Shown: positions 56,501 through 63,999, counted from the first letter of the stretch. The stretch: DNA of 64,000 nt from Burkholderia sp. (GCA_030151225.1 JASLEG010000087.1:1-64000); one strand, 5' to 3'. The notes: a model not told the origin generated them from the sequence alone. Made by a program: numbers and translations.

Positions 56501-57739
56501 ACCGGCGCTGTCGGCTACGACGACGCCACGCGCTCCCGTGTCACGTTCGGCACAGCCGGCACGCCCGTCACCCTGTCCAACCTCGCCGATGGCGCGTTGA
56601 GCGCCACGAGCACCGATGCCGTCACCGGCCGGCAGCTCTACGCCACCAACCAGAACGTGTCGGCGCTCGCCGGCGAACTCGCGGCTGGCGCGCTCGGGAT
56701 GGTCCAGCAGAGCGGTAGCACCATCACGATCGGTGCGGCGGCAGCCGGCAACACGCTCGACGTCAGCGGCACCGCAGGCACGCGCCGCATCACAGGCGTC
56801 GCAGCGGCCGTCAATGCCACGGATGCGGTGAATCTCGGTCAACTGGACCAGGTCATCGGTACGGTGAACTCCCTCGCGGGCAACGCCCTCGCCTACGACG
56901 ATCCCACCCGACTCAGCGTCACCCTGGGCGGTATGGGCGCTACCGCAGCGGTGACGCTTCACAACCTGGCCGCTGGCGAGCTCTCCGCTGCCAGCACGGA
57001 TGCGATCAACGGCGCGCAACTCTTCGCCACCAACGCTGCGGTGGCGTCGAACACCAGCGCGATCAGCGCCCTGTCCAGCCAGCTTGGCGCCATCCTCCCG
57101 TCCAACTACAGCCAGGTGCAGGCCTCGCAGACCACGGCCAGCCTCAAATTCGCGGCCTTCAACAGCAGCGGTGCTGCCTCGGTGGCCACCGGCGACCAAG
57201 CCATCGCCATTGGCGGCAATGCCGTGGCCGCGGGTGACCACAGCACCGCAGTCGGCGCCAGCGCGACCACTTCGGGAGCGAACGCCGTGGCGCTGGGCAG
57301 CAATGCGAGCGCGACCGGAGTGAACGCTGTGGCGCTGGGTGCCGGTTCCGCCGCCGACCGCGACGACTCGGTATCCATCGGCAATGCGGCCACCGGCACG
57401 ACCCGTGTGCTGGCCAACGTCACGGCCGGCACGGCGCCCACTGACGCCGTGAACGTCCAGCAGCTGAACGATTCCGTCACCAACCTGAGCAATCGCATCG
57501 AGCACGACCGACGTGACGCGAATGGTGGCATTGCGGCCGCTGTGGCTATCGCCAATCTGCCCCAGGCGCCGGCGCCGGGCAACAGCATGGTGGCCATCGG
57601 GGGCGGGACGTACGGTGGCCAGTCTGCGATGGCGCTGGGCGTCTCGACCTACGCCGGGCGCTGGATTCTGAAAGCGAGTGGCTCGACCGATACGCGCGGC
57701 ACCGTTGCTGCCGGCGTCGGTGCGGGCTTCGTGTGGTGA
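53567..57739 (+). CDS. trimeric autotransporter adhesin (YadA-like)
   Basis: ATG 53567 follows CGGGGATTGTA. The 1390-aa protein has a short signal peptide (SIAVAAAIAAYAGHVYA) and a YadA-head with repeats such as GTDAIATGNGATASGDDSIA and NSVALGSQASATGNQAIAIG. Neck motifs (VAAGSIGATSTDAVNGSELY; later VAAGTDTTDAVNLQQLQSV) alternate with a long stalk of SLSTG-type segments. A second small head (NAVALGSNASATGVNAVALG) comes before the last neck. The C-terminal anchor (about 75 residues, starting IAAAVAIANLPQAPAPGNSM) ends GTVAAGVGAGFVW, the standard YadA-anchor ending. It forms a surface-exposed trimer that binds cells or surfaces; on a conjugative plasmid it may stabilise mating contacts or biofilm (inference). 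Confidence 0.93.
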   Translation: MKVKKRPKRTGLSIAVAAAIAAYAGHVYAQATGTDAIATGNGATASGDDSIALGTNVSSIGARAAALGYAATAAGADSIAFGTSATAQTDAVALGLSSVANTNSVALGPMATAAADSAVAIGKGAVAGSATPTAGTTADIAIGSGANAVTTGTNNGGVIAIGASASASLQNSVALGSQASATGNQAIAIGSGAVATAQNGIAIGNSANVATAQDVAIGSGAITTTTKPTATIDVGGQTYSVAGGTPNGAFSVGSARYPRQIQGVAAGSIGATSTDAVNGSELYQTTQAIGTLSTSTAASVTSLSTGTTSNASNITSLSSSVTSGLVSLSTGLADSNMALSSLSSSTTAGFASISTSTEQAIGSLSTGAASAISDLSTRTDQSVASLSTGIAGNASSITSLSSGVTSGLASLSTTTAQSVSSLSTGLSDSNAALSSLSSSTTAGIASISTSTAQAIGSLSTGTASAISDLSARTDQSVASLSTGVAGQNATLASLQSGLSDGTVGLVKQVGGVGSGILTFGASTGGSAIDVSGTDGARQLRGVAAGTDTTDAVNLQQLQSVSAAIGTVGSAAVGYDDSAHTRVTFGTTGTPVTLSNLADGTLSAASTEAVTGRQLYAEQLASSANTNAIALLSTSTDQSVAQLTSGLSSGVAAISGLSTGTAVSVASLSTGLAGNAASISALSSSTASTITALTASTAQSVASLSTGLAGDASTLTALQSGLAAGTVGLVQQVGGIGAGVISIGAGTGGSAIDVSGTNGARQLKGVAAGTDATDAVNLQQLQNVSAAIGTVDSGAVGYDDAAHTRVTFGTTGTPVTLSNLADGALSATSTEAVTGRQLYAQQLASSANTNAIASLSTATGQSVVQLTSGLSSSLSAISTLSTATVQFFASLSTGLAGDASTLTALQAGLAAGTVGLLRQAGAIGAGVISIGSGTGGSAIDIAGADGARQVKGVAAGTEATDAVNLQQLQNVSAAIGTVGTGAVGYDDATRSRVTFGTAGTPVTLSNLADGALSATSTDAVTGRQLYATNQNVSALAGELAAGALGMVQQSGSTITIGAAAAGNTLDVSGTAGTRRITGVAAAVNATDAVNLGQLDQVIGTVNSLAGNALAYDDPTRLSVTLGGMGATAAVTLHNLAAGELSAASTDAINGAQLFATNAAVASNTSAISALSSQLGAILPSNYSQVQASQTTASLKFAAFNSSGAASVATGDQAIAIGGNAVAAGDHSTAVGASATTSGANAVALGSNASATGVNAVALGAGSAADRDDSVSIGNAATGTTRVLANVTAGTAPTDAVNVQQLNDSVTNLSNRIEHDRRDANGGIAAAVAIANLPQAPAPGNSMVAIGGGTYGGQSAMALGVSTYAGRWILKASGSTDTRGTVAAGVGAGFVW
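55057..56650 (+). repeat. three copies of a stalk/neck module inside the adhesin gene
   Basis: A module running from LQSGL(S/A)(D/A)GTVGL through GGSAID-(S/A)G-(D/N)GARQ, VAAGT-(T/A)TDAVNLQQLQ, AIGTV and FGT-GTPVTLSNLADG to AVTGRQLYA occurs three times (about 55057-55415, 55717-56080 and 56278-56643). Adjacent stalk stretches at about 54480-55015 also repeat. DNA identity between copies is high, so recombination could change adhesin length. Confidence 0.8.
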
Positions 57740-57756
57740 TCGACAGGAGACACAAC

Positions 57757-58383
57757 ATGGATACCCAAACCAAGGACAGAAATACGGAAGCGACCGACGT
57801 CGATGCGGCCGCGGCCGTTGACGTGTTCGGCATCGCCCTCCAGGCACGTGTCGACTACGCCATGGCCATCTGCACGACCGATCCGGGATCTACGGCTTGG
57901 CACGACGGGCTGGAGGCTGCGAAGTACGGCGCGTACACGCTGGGACGGGAGCTTGCTGGTGCCGACGAGAAACCCGCCTGCAGCCCGATGCTGGCCGACG
58001 TGCGGATGCTCCGCGAGGCCTTTGAGGAAGGCGTGAGTGACGCCCGACGCGAGGCGATGGAGTGGGAGGTTGAGCGGCTCGAGGACGAAGCGCGGCGAGC
58101 TCGGCAAGCGACGGTCGAGCGAGCGATCGAGGCAGGCGACTGGGCAGCGCTGGATCTTCCCACGCCCGAACGGTTCGTGGCGGCCCTCGAGGCTGGAAAG
58201 TCGATCGAAGCGGATGGCCACACCTTTCTCTTCGTCGAGGGTGAAGCGCTCTGGTGCACGAATCCGTACGGGGATGACACGGCCTTGGGCTTCGCCCTGC
58301 CCTCGGTCGGTACGGCTCACGCCGTGTTGAGCGCCCTTGCCCGCGGTGCCGTCTACGGCGCTGTGCCGCCCGGTAGCGACTGA
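57757..58383 (+). CDS. hypothetical protein related to the small gene before the adhesin (208 aa)
   Basis: ATG 57757 (after ACAGGAGACACAAC) is a better start than 57733. The first 110 residues match the 95-aa product of 53142-53429 (see there). A charged helix follows (EVERLEDEARRARQATVERA), then a C-terminal domain with FVAALEAGKSIEADGHTFLF and EGEALWCTNPYGDDTALGFA. It is soluble with no signal. It lies 17 bases after the adhesin and 21 before the DUF1173 gene. Function unknown; it may be a duplicated and extended form of the smaller gene. Confidence 0.7.
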   Translation: MDTQTKDRNTEATDVDAAAAVDVFGIALQARVDYAMAICTTDPGSTAWHDGLEAAKYGAYTLGRELAGADEKPACSPMLADVRMLREAFEEGVSDARREAMEWEVERLEDEARRARQATVERAIEAGDWAALDLPTPERFVAALEAGKSIEADGHTFLFVEGEALWCTNPYGDDTALGFALPSVGTAHAVLSALARGAVYGAVPPGSD

Positions 58384-58404
58384 ATTCTGGTCCAGGAGAA
58401 CACC

Positions 58405-59754
58405 ATGCAACGATTTGAAGTGGATGGCGAAGAATTCGATGCGGCAAGCAATAGCCTGCTCGCGCGGCTGCCAGCGGCGCACGCTGCCAAACTGCGGCCG
58501 CTCTGCCTATGCACCGATCCACCGGTGCCGATGTACATCGCCCGCTTCGACGGCAAGTACCTCGTCAAGCGGATGCCGGGCACTGACAAGAAGCACCACA
58601 TCGATTGCGAGTCATACGAGAAGCCGGCTGGCCTGAGCGGCTTCGGTGAAGTCGACGGCACAGCGATCGTTGAGGATCCGGACTCCGGCGAGGTGACGCT
58701 GAAATTCGGCTTCGCGTTGAGCAAGGGCGGCACGCGCGACATGCCGGAGCCCTCCGGTAACGAGCCGGACAGCATCAAGGCCGACGGCAAGAAGCTGACT
58801 TTGCGCGGCCTCCTGCACTACCTCTGGGAGGAAGCCGGTCTGACGCGCTGGTCGCCGGCGATGTCGGGCAAACGCAACTGGATCGTGGTGCGCAAGTACC
58901 TCCTCCTGGCGGCCGCCGGCAAGCAAGCCAAGAAGATGAGCCTCGAGGACATGCTGTACGTCCCCGAGATGTTCGTCGTCGACCAGAAGGATTTGATCGA
59001 GCAGCGCCGCGCGCAGCACCTCGCCCGGATCTCTGTCTCTGAGTCGGGAAAGCCGCACTTCGTGTTGGTGATCGGGGAGCTCAAGGAAATCGCCCTCTCG
59101 CGCTTCGGCTTCAAACTCGTCATCAAGCACCTGCCTGGATTCGGCTTGATGATCGACGAGAAGCTGAAGAAGCGAATCGAAAAGGTGTTCGAGGGCGAGC
59201 TCGCCGTGTGGGCGTCGATGGAAGATGCGGCGCACTTAATGGTGATCGCGACAGCGAGCGTGGCGCCCTCCGGCGTGGCGACGGTACAAGAGGTGTCTTT
59301 CATGCTGACCACCGACGCCTGGATCCCCTTCGAAAGCGTGTTCGACCACGGCCTGGTCAAGGCGCTGGCCAAGCGCCGATACCAGAAGTGTCTGCGGTAC
59401 AACCAGACCATGAAGCAGCCTATCGCCACCGCGTTGCTAACGGACGGTGTGCGCGGCACCGCGCTGTACATCGTGCCGCCGGATGCTTCTCCCGACTACC
59501 AGGCCAAGCTGGACGAGATCATCGCCGAGTCCGAGCTGGACGCGTGGATCTGGCGGCCGGCGGCAGAAACGATGCCGGCGCTTCCGCTCACCGCTTACGA
59601 CGCTGCGCGCACCGGCGGGGGCCGAGCACGGGCCACGCCGGCGCGAACCGAGCGCCAGCACGACGTCGCTACGCCCCCGCTGTCCGACGAACCGCCAGTG
59701 GTTGAGGAGCCGCCCCCGCATACCGATGCGGATCGACCTGGGAATTGGTTGTGA
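58405..59754 (+). CDS. DUF1173 family protein
   Basis: ATG 58405, preceded by CAGGAGAAC, gives a 449-aa protein. It contains KLRPLCLCTDPPVPMYIARF and KYLVKRMPGTDKKHHIDCES then YE, the CLC...P.MY..RF....KRMPG....H...C signature of DUF1173, followed by LRGLLHYLWEEAGLTRWSPA. The rest alternates strands and helices with a Pro-rich tail. Conserved Cys and His suggest a metal site. The family is common on large conjugative plasmids and genomic islands, usually near transfer or partition genes; its function is unknown. It is the last gene before the FII-like replicon. Confidence 0.85.
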   Translation: MQRFEVDGEEFDAASNSLLARLPAAHAAKLRPLCLCTDPPVPMYIARFDGKYLVKRMPGTDKKHHIDCESYEKPAGLSGFGEVDGTAIVEDPDSGEVTLKFGFALSKGGTRDMPEPSGNEPDSIKADGKKLTLRGLLHYLWEEAGLTRWSPAMSGKRNWIVVRKYLLLAAAGKQAKKMSLEDMLYVPEMFVVDQKDLIEQRRAQHLARISVSESGKPHFVLVIGELKEIALSRFGFKLVIKHLPGFGLMIDEKLKKRIEKVFEGELAVWASMEDAAHLMVIATASVAPSGVATVQEVSFMLTTDAWIPFESVFDHGLVKALAKRRYQKCLRYNQTMKQPIATALLTDGVRGTALYIVPPDASPDYQAKLDEIIAESELDAWIWRPAAETMPALPLTAYDAARTGGGRARATPARTERQHDVATPPLSDEPPVVEEPPPHTDADRPGNWL

Positions 59755-59860
59755 TGGCACCGACCCGTAGACGGAGGCACGCCCACCGCAGCGACGCGCA
59801 CTGGACTGTTTGCCAGCGTTCGGGGATGTTGTCCGGCGTCGGATAACGAAGTGGCGAACC

Positions 59861-59892
59861 AAAAAAAGACGCCCCGAGACCAATCGGGGCGT
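59861..59892 (-). terminator. factor-independent terminator of the antisense RNA
   Basis: ACGCCCCGA (59869-59877) pairs with TCGGGGCGT (59884-59892) around a 6-base loop. Read on the minus strand the hairpin is followed by C and seven T (59867-59861). The plus-strand side has no T-run, so it is directional. Confidence 0.85.
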
Positions 59893-59947
59893 GCAACGGA
59901 TGACGTGCGACAGGACCTAGAAGCAAAGCCGCAAGTATCACGTGGAA
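59861..59947 (-). ncRNA. CopA/RNAI-like antisense RNA (about 85 nt) controlling repA
   Basis: On the minus strand a strong promoter (TTGACA, 16 bases, TAGAAT) should start transcription near 59947, and a perfect factor-independent terminator ends it at about 59861. The resulting RNA would be about 85-90 nt and is complementary to the leader of repA, whose start is about 195 bases away on the other strand. Its size, strand, promoter strength and place before a leader peptide and RepA match CopA of R1 and RNAI of other IncFII replicons, which block translation of the leader peptide and hence of RepA. The prediction is from structure only. Confidence 0.72.
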
Positions 59948-59953
59948 GCGGAA

Positions 59954-59981
59954 ATTCTAGAACAGCAGCGGGCCCTGTCAA
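59954..59981 (-). promoter_or_regulatory. strong minus-strand promoter of the antisense RNA
   Basis: Read on the minus strand: TTGACA (59981-59976), 16-base spacer, TAGAAT (59959-59954). It is a consensus -35 with a 5-of-6 -10 box and is the best sigma-70 promoter I found in the window. Confidence 0.78.
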
Positions 59982-60023
59982 GCGGCATCTATGTGACTGC
60001 AGAACCATGATTCAGCACATCAG

Positions 60024-60131
60024 ATGAAACAACATAACGAGATTAGTTACGCATCGACCGATGGTAGCGAGGTGGGGTTGCATAGGGAGCAACCGAGGGA
60101 GTCCACGACAGGAGCCCGAGGAACCCTGTAA
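60024..60131 (+). CDS. leader peptide (Tap-like), 35 aa, upstream of repA
   Basis: ATG 60024 to TAA 60131 encodes MKQHNEISYASTDGSEVGLH and 15 more residues. It overlaps a 6-codon ATG frame (60007-60027) in an ATGA junction. It lies between the antisense RNA and RepA, whose ATG 60141 is 9 bases after this stop and has no good ribosome site of its own. In IncFII plasmids translation of the leader peptide is required to open the RepA start, and the antisense RNA blocks the leader. The same logic appears here. Confidence 0.55.
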   Translation: MKQHNEISYASTDGSEVGLHREQPRESTTGARGTL

Positions 60132-60140
60132 GCACGCGAA

Positions 60141-61034
60141 ATGGCGTTTCCCCCTCTTTTGCCGCAGCCAGGCGTGTCTGTCGCCCTGAGCCAGCAGATC
60201 GATCCGTCGAGCAACGTGATGTTGCAGCCGGTGGCCGCGCACGCCAGGTCGGCGCAGCCTACGCTGCCTGAACGGGCGTGGCCGGCGGACATCCCCTGCC
60301 CGGCGCCGGCGAATACCCCGCGCCTGCTGCGAGAATTGAAGACCCGTCTCGGCCGCTATCTGGACACGCCGCAGGCCTGGCTGCCCGCGTTGAACGGCGC
60401 CAACGGAAGCCGTCGCCAACAGCGCAGCGAGCGTCGCGTCGCCTGCGTGCAACTGGTGCGCGCGTTGATCAAGTTCTGCGACGTCTCCACCTTGCGCATC
60501 GCGGTGCCAGCGCAGGGCGGGTGGGTCGACTTCACGCTGCCGTATCTTGCCGAACAGGCCGGCCTCTCGGTGCGCCGCGCTGAGCGCGCACTCCGCGATC
60601 TCGTGAAGGCACGGCTCGTGAAGAGTCGGCCGCAGTGCGAGCTGCAGGTCGACGAACAAGGGCCGCGCTATCGCGGGCTGGCCGCAATCCGATACGTGAC
60701 GCCGGCGCTCTTCGAACAATTCGGCCTGGGCAAGTGGCTCCGCCACGAGCGCACCCGCGCACATCTTCGGGCGCAGCGCCGTCGTGACGCCGCGCGAAAG
60801 CGGAATCGGAAACCGGTCGCCGGTGCTGGCCAGCTGCTCGACCAGTTGACCGATAAACTGGCGGCCGCGCAGGCGAAAGCTGCCGCCCGTGGGCGGCTCT
60901 CTGAAAGTGATCGTCAGGCCGAGCTCGAGCGCGCAGTGATGATCCGTGCCGGCGAGCTCAAAGCCGCTCATCCCGATTGGGATCGAGACCGGTGCTTCCG
61001 GATCGCACGAAACCAACTCGCCCCACCAGCCTAA
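60141..61034 (+). CDS. repA: IncFII-type RepA-like replication initiator
   Basis: ATG 60141 starts MAFPPLLPQPGVSVALSQQI. The 297-aa protein has a winged-helix core (ERRVACVQLVRALIKFCDVS, FTLPYLAEQAGLSVRRAERA, LRDLVKARLVKSRPQ), then IRYVTPALFEQFGLGKWLRH, and a very basic helix (RTRAHLRAQRRRDAARKRNR), ending AHPDWDRDRCFRIARNQLAP. The order of a short HTH with R-T-ALRxL, an (I)-(F/Y)-T-ALF--(L/F)G segment and a basic tail matches RepA of IncFII as I recall. The antisense RNA and leader peptide upstream and the DnaA box downstream support it. It would bind an origin just downstream. Similarity is remote, so the family is not certain. Confidence 0.65.
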   Translation: MAFPPLLPQPGVSVALSQQIDPSSNVMLQPVAAHARSAQPTLPERAWPADIPCPAPANTPRLLRELKTRLGRYLDTPQAWLPALNGANGSRRQQRSERRVACVQLVRALIKFCDVSTLRIAVPAQGGWVDFTLPYLAEQAGLSVRRAERALRDLVKARLVKSRPQCELQVDEQGPRYRGLAAIRYVTPALFEQFGLGKWLRHERTRAHLRAQRRRDAARKRNRKPVAGAGQLLDQLTDKLAAAQAKAAARGRLSESDRQAELERAVMIRAGELKAAHPDWDRDRCFRIARNQLAPPA

Positions 61035-61189
61035 TCTCGCAGCGTCACCGTTTCCTTTCCCATCGCGCCAGCGAGGGCCGCATTCGCCTCGATGTGGCCT
61101 GGCCAACGCTGGGGCCCGAATCTTCCCTCCGTTTTCCACACGTCGCCTCGCATTCGACTACGCGTGACGAGCCTTCGGCCGGCAACGCC

Positions 61190-61470
61190 TGTGAATAAGT
61201 GCACTTAACTGTCGGTACGGGTGGCGTTTAAATGTCGGGACTTAATCAGAACCTATCTCTATCTACCCCATATCGAGCTGAGGCTCCGCCTCAGAGGGGC
61301 GGGCAGGCCCGCCGACGAGATACCGATCGCAACGCATACGTTCCCCTCCGGCAGGCACTAAGCGCCACGGCGGGCTATGCCCGCCGCACCGCTAAGTGCG
61401 CGTAAATCATCCGATGCCGGATACTCCGGCATCGGCCTCAACGCGCGCGTGTGCGCGCCCTTTGCCCGAA
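61190..61470. other. candidate oriR of the FII-like replicon: DnaA box and hairpin cluster
   Basis: A DnaA box TTATTCACA lies on the minus strand at 61190-61198. Then follow hairpins CTGAGGC-TCC-GCCTCAG (61278-61294), GGCGGGC-AG-GCCCGCC (61298-61313), a long one with CGGGC-TAT-GCCCG at its tip inside CACTAAGCG...CGCTAAGTG (61357-61399), CCGATGCCGGA-TAC-TCCGGCATCGG (61411-61435) and GCGCGC-GTGT-GCGCGC. IncFII origins lie downstream of repA and include a DnaA box. Outside these, 61035-61753 holds no gene I can support; an ATG at 61519 has a strong GAGGGGGAG site, but its product looks random after 15 residues. Confidence 0.45.
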
Positions 61471-61753
61471 AACGACTCTCGACGTCAGCGCAGTAAAGTT
61501 TTGCAAAGAGGGGGAGCTATGCAACTAACGGTCATCGTGCCCACCCACTATCTCACACCCCGCCGGTTGCACCATACTCCCAAGCCACCAAGAAAAGGCC
61601 GGTACCCTCCTCCAGCCGAGACGCGGCAAGGGCCCCGTCGGCATATCGACGCCGTCGCGGCACGGCCGGCTTGCCGGCATGCCCATCAACGGCAAATCCG
61701 AACGCGGGCGACGTCGAGTCCGCCTCGGCGCAGCGGGGAACCCACTGGTCTAG

Positions 61754-62113
61754 ACGAGCGCCCAAGTACAGGTCGAGGAATGGCGCTATCGAGAATTCGA
61801 ACGTGTGGAAGAGGCGGTATTCTCGAATGGCAAGCGCTCTGACGCCGCGACGCCAACGCGCTCAGATCGCGAGCAATGGATATCAGCAGGCAGCGTCCCT
61901 ATCTACCCGGCGAGTCAATGCGGCCCCTACCATTCGACAGAAGATGCGCAGTGCGCAGCATGCGGTCGGAAGAACGAGCCAGTTCAGCCGAGCGACCACA
62001 AAACATGGACCGGTCATGCCATGGGTCGGAATCCGTCACATTTGTTGGGCAACCGTCCGGTCACGCGGCGACGTCGAGCTCGAGCGAACGTTGGGGATTT
62101 TGAACGAAGGTGA
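61754..62113 (+). pseudogene. remnant of an unrecognised zinc-ribbon-like protein
   Basis: After a TAG at 61751-61753 the frame reads protein-like sequence with VQVEEWRYREFERVEEAVFS, REQWISAGSVPIYPASQCGP, DAQCAACGRKNEPVQPSDHK and TWTGHAMGRNPSHLLGNRPV. The CxxCG pair suggests a zinc ribbon. No proper start exists after the TAG (first GTG at 61805), the same frame upstream looks broken, and its end runs antisense into the rep gene for 53 bases. It is probably a gene fragment. Confidence 0.3.
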
Positions 62114-62894
62114 AATCCAGAGAATTCACTGCGCGCCCGACCTTGACTGCACGACACTCGATAACAAGGTCCGCTTTTTTGTTCAGTTCCGACAGCGCCA
62201 TATCGATGACTCGCCTTTTGATGTCCGCGAAGCGATAGGTATCGGGTATTTCGAGTGTCTTCCGAAAATCATCAAGGGTGATCAACAATCGCCCACGATC
62301 ACGCTCGCGCATCAGGAGTTCAAGCAAGCGCCAGGAGTAGATCGATTGCAGTCCACGCGCAAATTCCAGTTGGTACGAAACGAACCGGCGCTGCAGCATG
62401 AAGATATGCGGCGTCAAGTCCGGTGAAAATGAGATTTCCGCCCAACCCTCTCCCTCGTGGTAGACCGCCTTCCAAACCCAGTTCAGCGTCACTTTCCGCG
62501 GCCCGTCCATATAGGTCAGCGTTCGCTTCTGCAAGCTGTTGCAACCGTCTCGCAATCCCTCATACGCGGCTGTTGCTTGCTTCTCTCCAGACCGAGGCGC
62601 GAGGGCAGCAAGCGCTGCGAACTCGTCAACTCGCACGCGAACGCAGACGTAGCCGTTTCGTTGTCCGTGCAAGTACGGCGATTTCTTGCTGTCGACCGAA
62701 CGAAGCGCCGCCATCATCACGCGCTTCTCATTCAACGTCAGGCCTTGCTGGGAATTCACCAGCGCACGGCTCATCGCTACGGTACCCTTAACCTTTCCAT
62801 CCCCGTCGAGAGCAGGCTCGTCCAACTCGGCCATCATAATCGGCTCGAGATCGACTATCGATACCGCCGGATCGGCCGGCTGCTTTTTTGCCAT
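62061..62894 (-). CDS. rep: Rep_3-family plasmid replication initiator
   Basis: ATG 62894, with TTGGAG upstream, is preferred over TTG 62906. The 277-aa protein reads MSRALVNSQQGLTLNEKRVM then MAALRSVD, the SR-LVNAxY/Q-LTLNEKR-- opening of Rep_3 initiators, followed by VCVRVRVDEFAALAALAPRS, LQKRTLTYMDGPRKVTLNWV, ISFSPDLTPHIFMLQRRFVS, YQLEFARGLQSIYSWRLLEL and a second winged helix (LLITLDDFRKTLEIPDTYRF). It binds the iterons located just upstream (62980-63853) and opens the origin. Expression is probably autorepressed at the GTGACG...CGTCAC inverted repeat near 62909-62933. Confidence 0.92.
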   Translation of the reverse strand: MAKKQPADPAVSIVDLEPIMMAELDEPALDGDGKVKGTVAMSRALVNSQQGLTLNEKRVMMAALRSVDSKKSPYLHGQRNGYVCVRVRVDEFAALAALAPRSGEKQATAAYEGLRDGCNSLQKRTLTYMDGPRKVTLNWVWKAVYHEGEGWAEISFSPDLTPHIFMLQRRFVSYQLEFARGLQSIYSWRLLELLMRERDRGRLLITLDDFRKTLEIPDTYRFADIKRRVIDMALSELNKKADLVIECRAVKVGRAVNSLDFTFVQNPQRSLELDVAA

Positions 62895-62970
62895 TGAACG
62901 CTCCAAAATGTGACGTCAGGCGCGACGCGTCACAATTATACGGTGACGCGGCGCAGTAGCAAGTCACCGA

Positions 62971-63853
62971 TGTGGATAACGGTCGGTTAACGTCACGCCC
63001 GGCCCGGTATACGTCCACCCGGGGTCGGAACGTGTCACCGCAGGCCCGGTTTACGTCACTTTTCAGGAAATGCCATTGCTCGCAGAGCCATACGGGACAA
63101 GGCTTTTGGCGAACGCCAAGATCACCTACAAAAGGGTTTACTAAAGGATCTACAAACTGTTTTACAAAAGCCCCTTTAGAAAAACGTCGCGAGTCAACAA
63201 CAGACCCCGAACTCGCTGCTGCATACCGTCGCGTGGCCAACCCAGCGGCCTTTCTTCCAGAAACAGGCCTCAAATGTGACGTTTACCGACCCGCAAGCTG
63301 CTCAAGGTAAAGTAACGGCAAGGCGGGCGCGGCAGAGACTGCGGGCGTCGCCGGACCAACGAAGGGTGACGCTTTCCGACCCGGGCGCATATTAAAAAGT
63401 GACGTTGACCGACCCGCCGCTACTTTCCTATGTAATGTCTCCCGACTCAGCACGAGCGATTAAAGGTGACGTTTACCGACCCGGGAGTTTCCGAAGCATA
63501 GTTGGTTTGTCCTTCCGTCGGCGTCTAAGGTGACGTTTTCCGACCTCACTCCGGCATGCCCGTGCTCCTAGCTGCGATAAGGATCGTCCGTCAGAACGGG
63601 CGCAGGCGGGCTTGGACGGCACGGCTTCTGGCTAAAAGTGACGGATTCCGACCTCACAGCGGCCACTCTGGCGAACCTTCGTCGTCGGTGCGTTCGGTTT
63701 CACCGGAAGAACGTTATCGTAGATGTGAGTAGCCACTTCGGGTCGGTAAACGTCACCTTCAGGTCGAGGTCGGTCACCTTTCGCATGGTTGGCGTCTGTG
63801 GGTCGGAAAACGTCATCGGAAGAGCGCGCTTACCGCTGGGTCGGGAAAAGTCA
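62971..63853. other. iteron origin of replication (oriV) of the Rep_3 replicon
   Basis: About 14 copies of a 16-bp iteron, consensus TGACGTTTACCGACCC, are present. Forward copies: 63277, 63367, 63400, 63467, 63531 and 63639. Inverted copies: 62980, 63001, 63022, 63043, 63740, 63767 (short), 63800 and 63838. A perfect DnaA box TGTGGATAA (reverse of TTATCCACA) is at 62971-62979. An AT-rich stretch near 63120-63180 has three CTACAAAAG-like repeats (63126, 63150, 63162) and is a candidate unwinding element. No gene is seen in 62907-63927. Confidence 0.85.
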
Positions 63854-63927
63854 CTTTTAGATGCGCGCATATTGGGGTGCGGCGGGTCACGATAGACAGT
63901 AGCCGCATTGCCACGCCTCTAGCGAAA

Positions 63928-63999
63928 CTAGCTCCCTGCTTTCCCCTCGGCCTCTCGCATTTCTCGCTCGAGGAGCTCTACAAGATGGGCCTGGATACG
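63928..63999 (-). CDS. 3' end of an unrecognised protein (23 aa visible)
   Basis: A minus-strand frame enters from the right edge and ends at TAG 63930-63928. The visible end RIQAHLVELLEREMREAEGK and AGS is a charged helix. A regulator or partition gene is common at this place beside a Rep_3 origin, but 23 residues do not allow a call. Confidence 0.35.
   Translation of the reverse strand, partial: RIQAHLVELLEREMREAEGKAGS

Noticed and set aside
60012..61139. 375-codon minus-strand frame opposite repA
   Set aside because: Composition is typical of antisense reading in GC-rich DNA. The plus strand has the winged-helix pattern and the leader/antisense arrangement.
61519..61842. 107-codon frame with a strong ribosome site
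   Set aside because: The residues beyond the first 15 look random (Pro/Arg-rich) and no family is evident; it may be a broken gene start. Not called.
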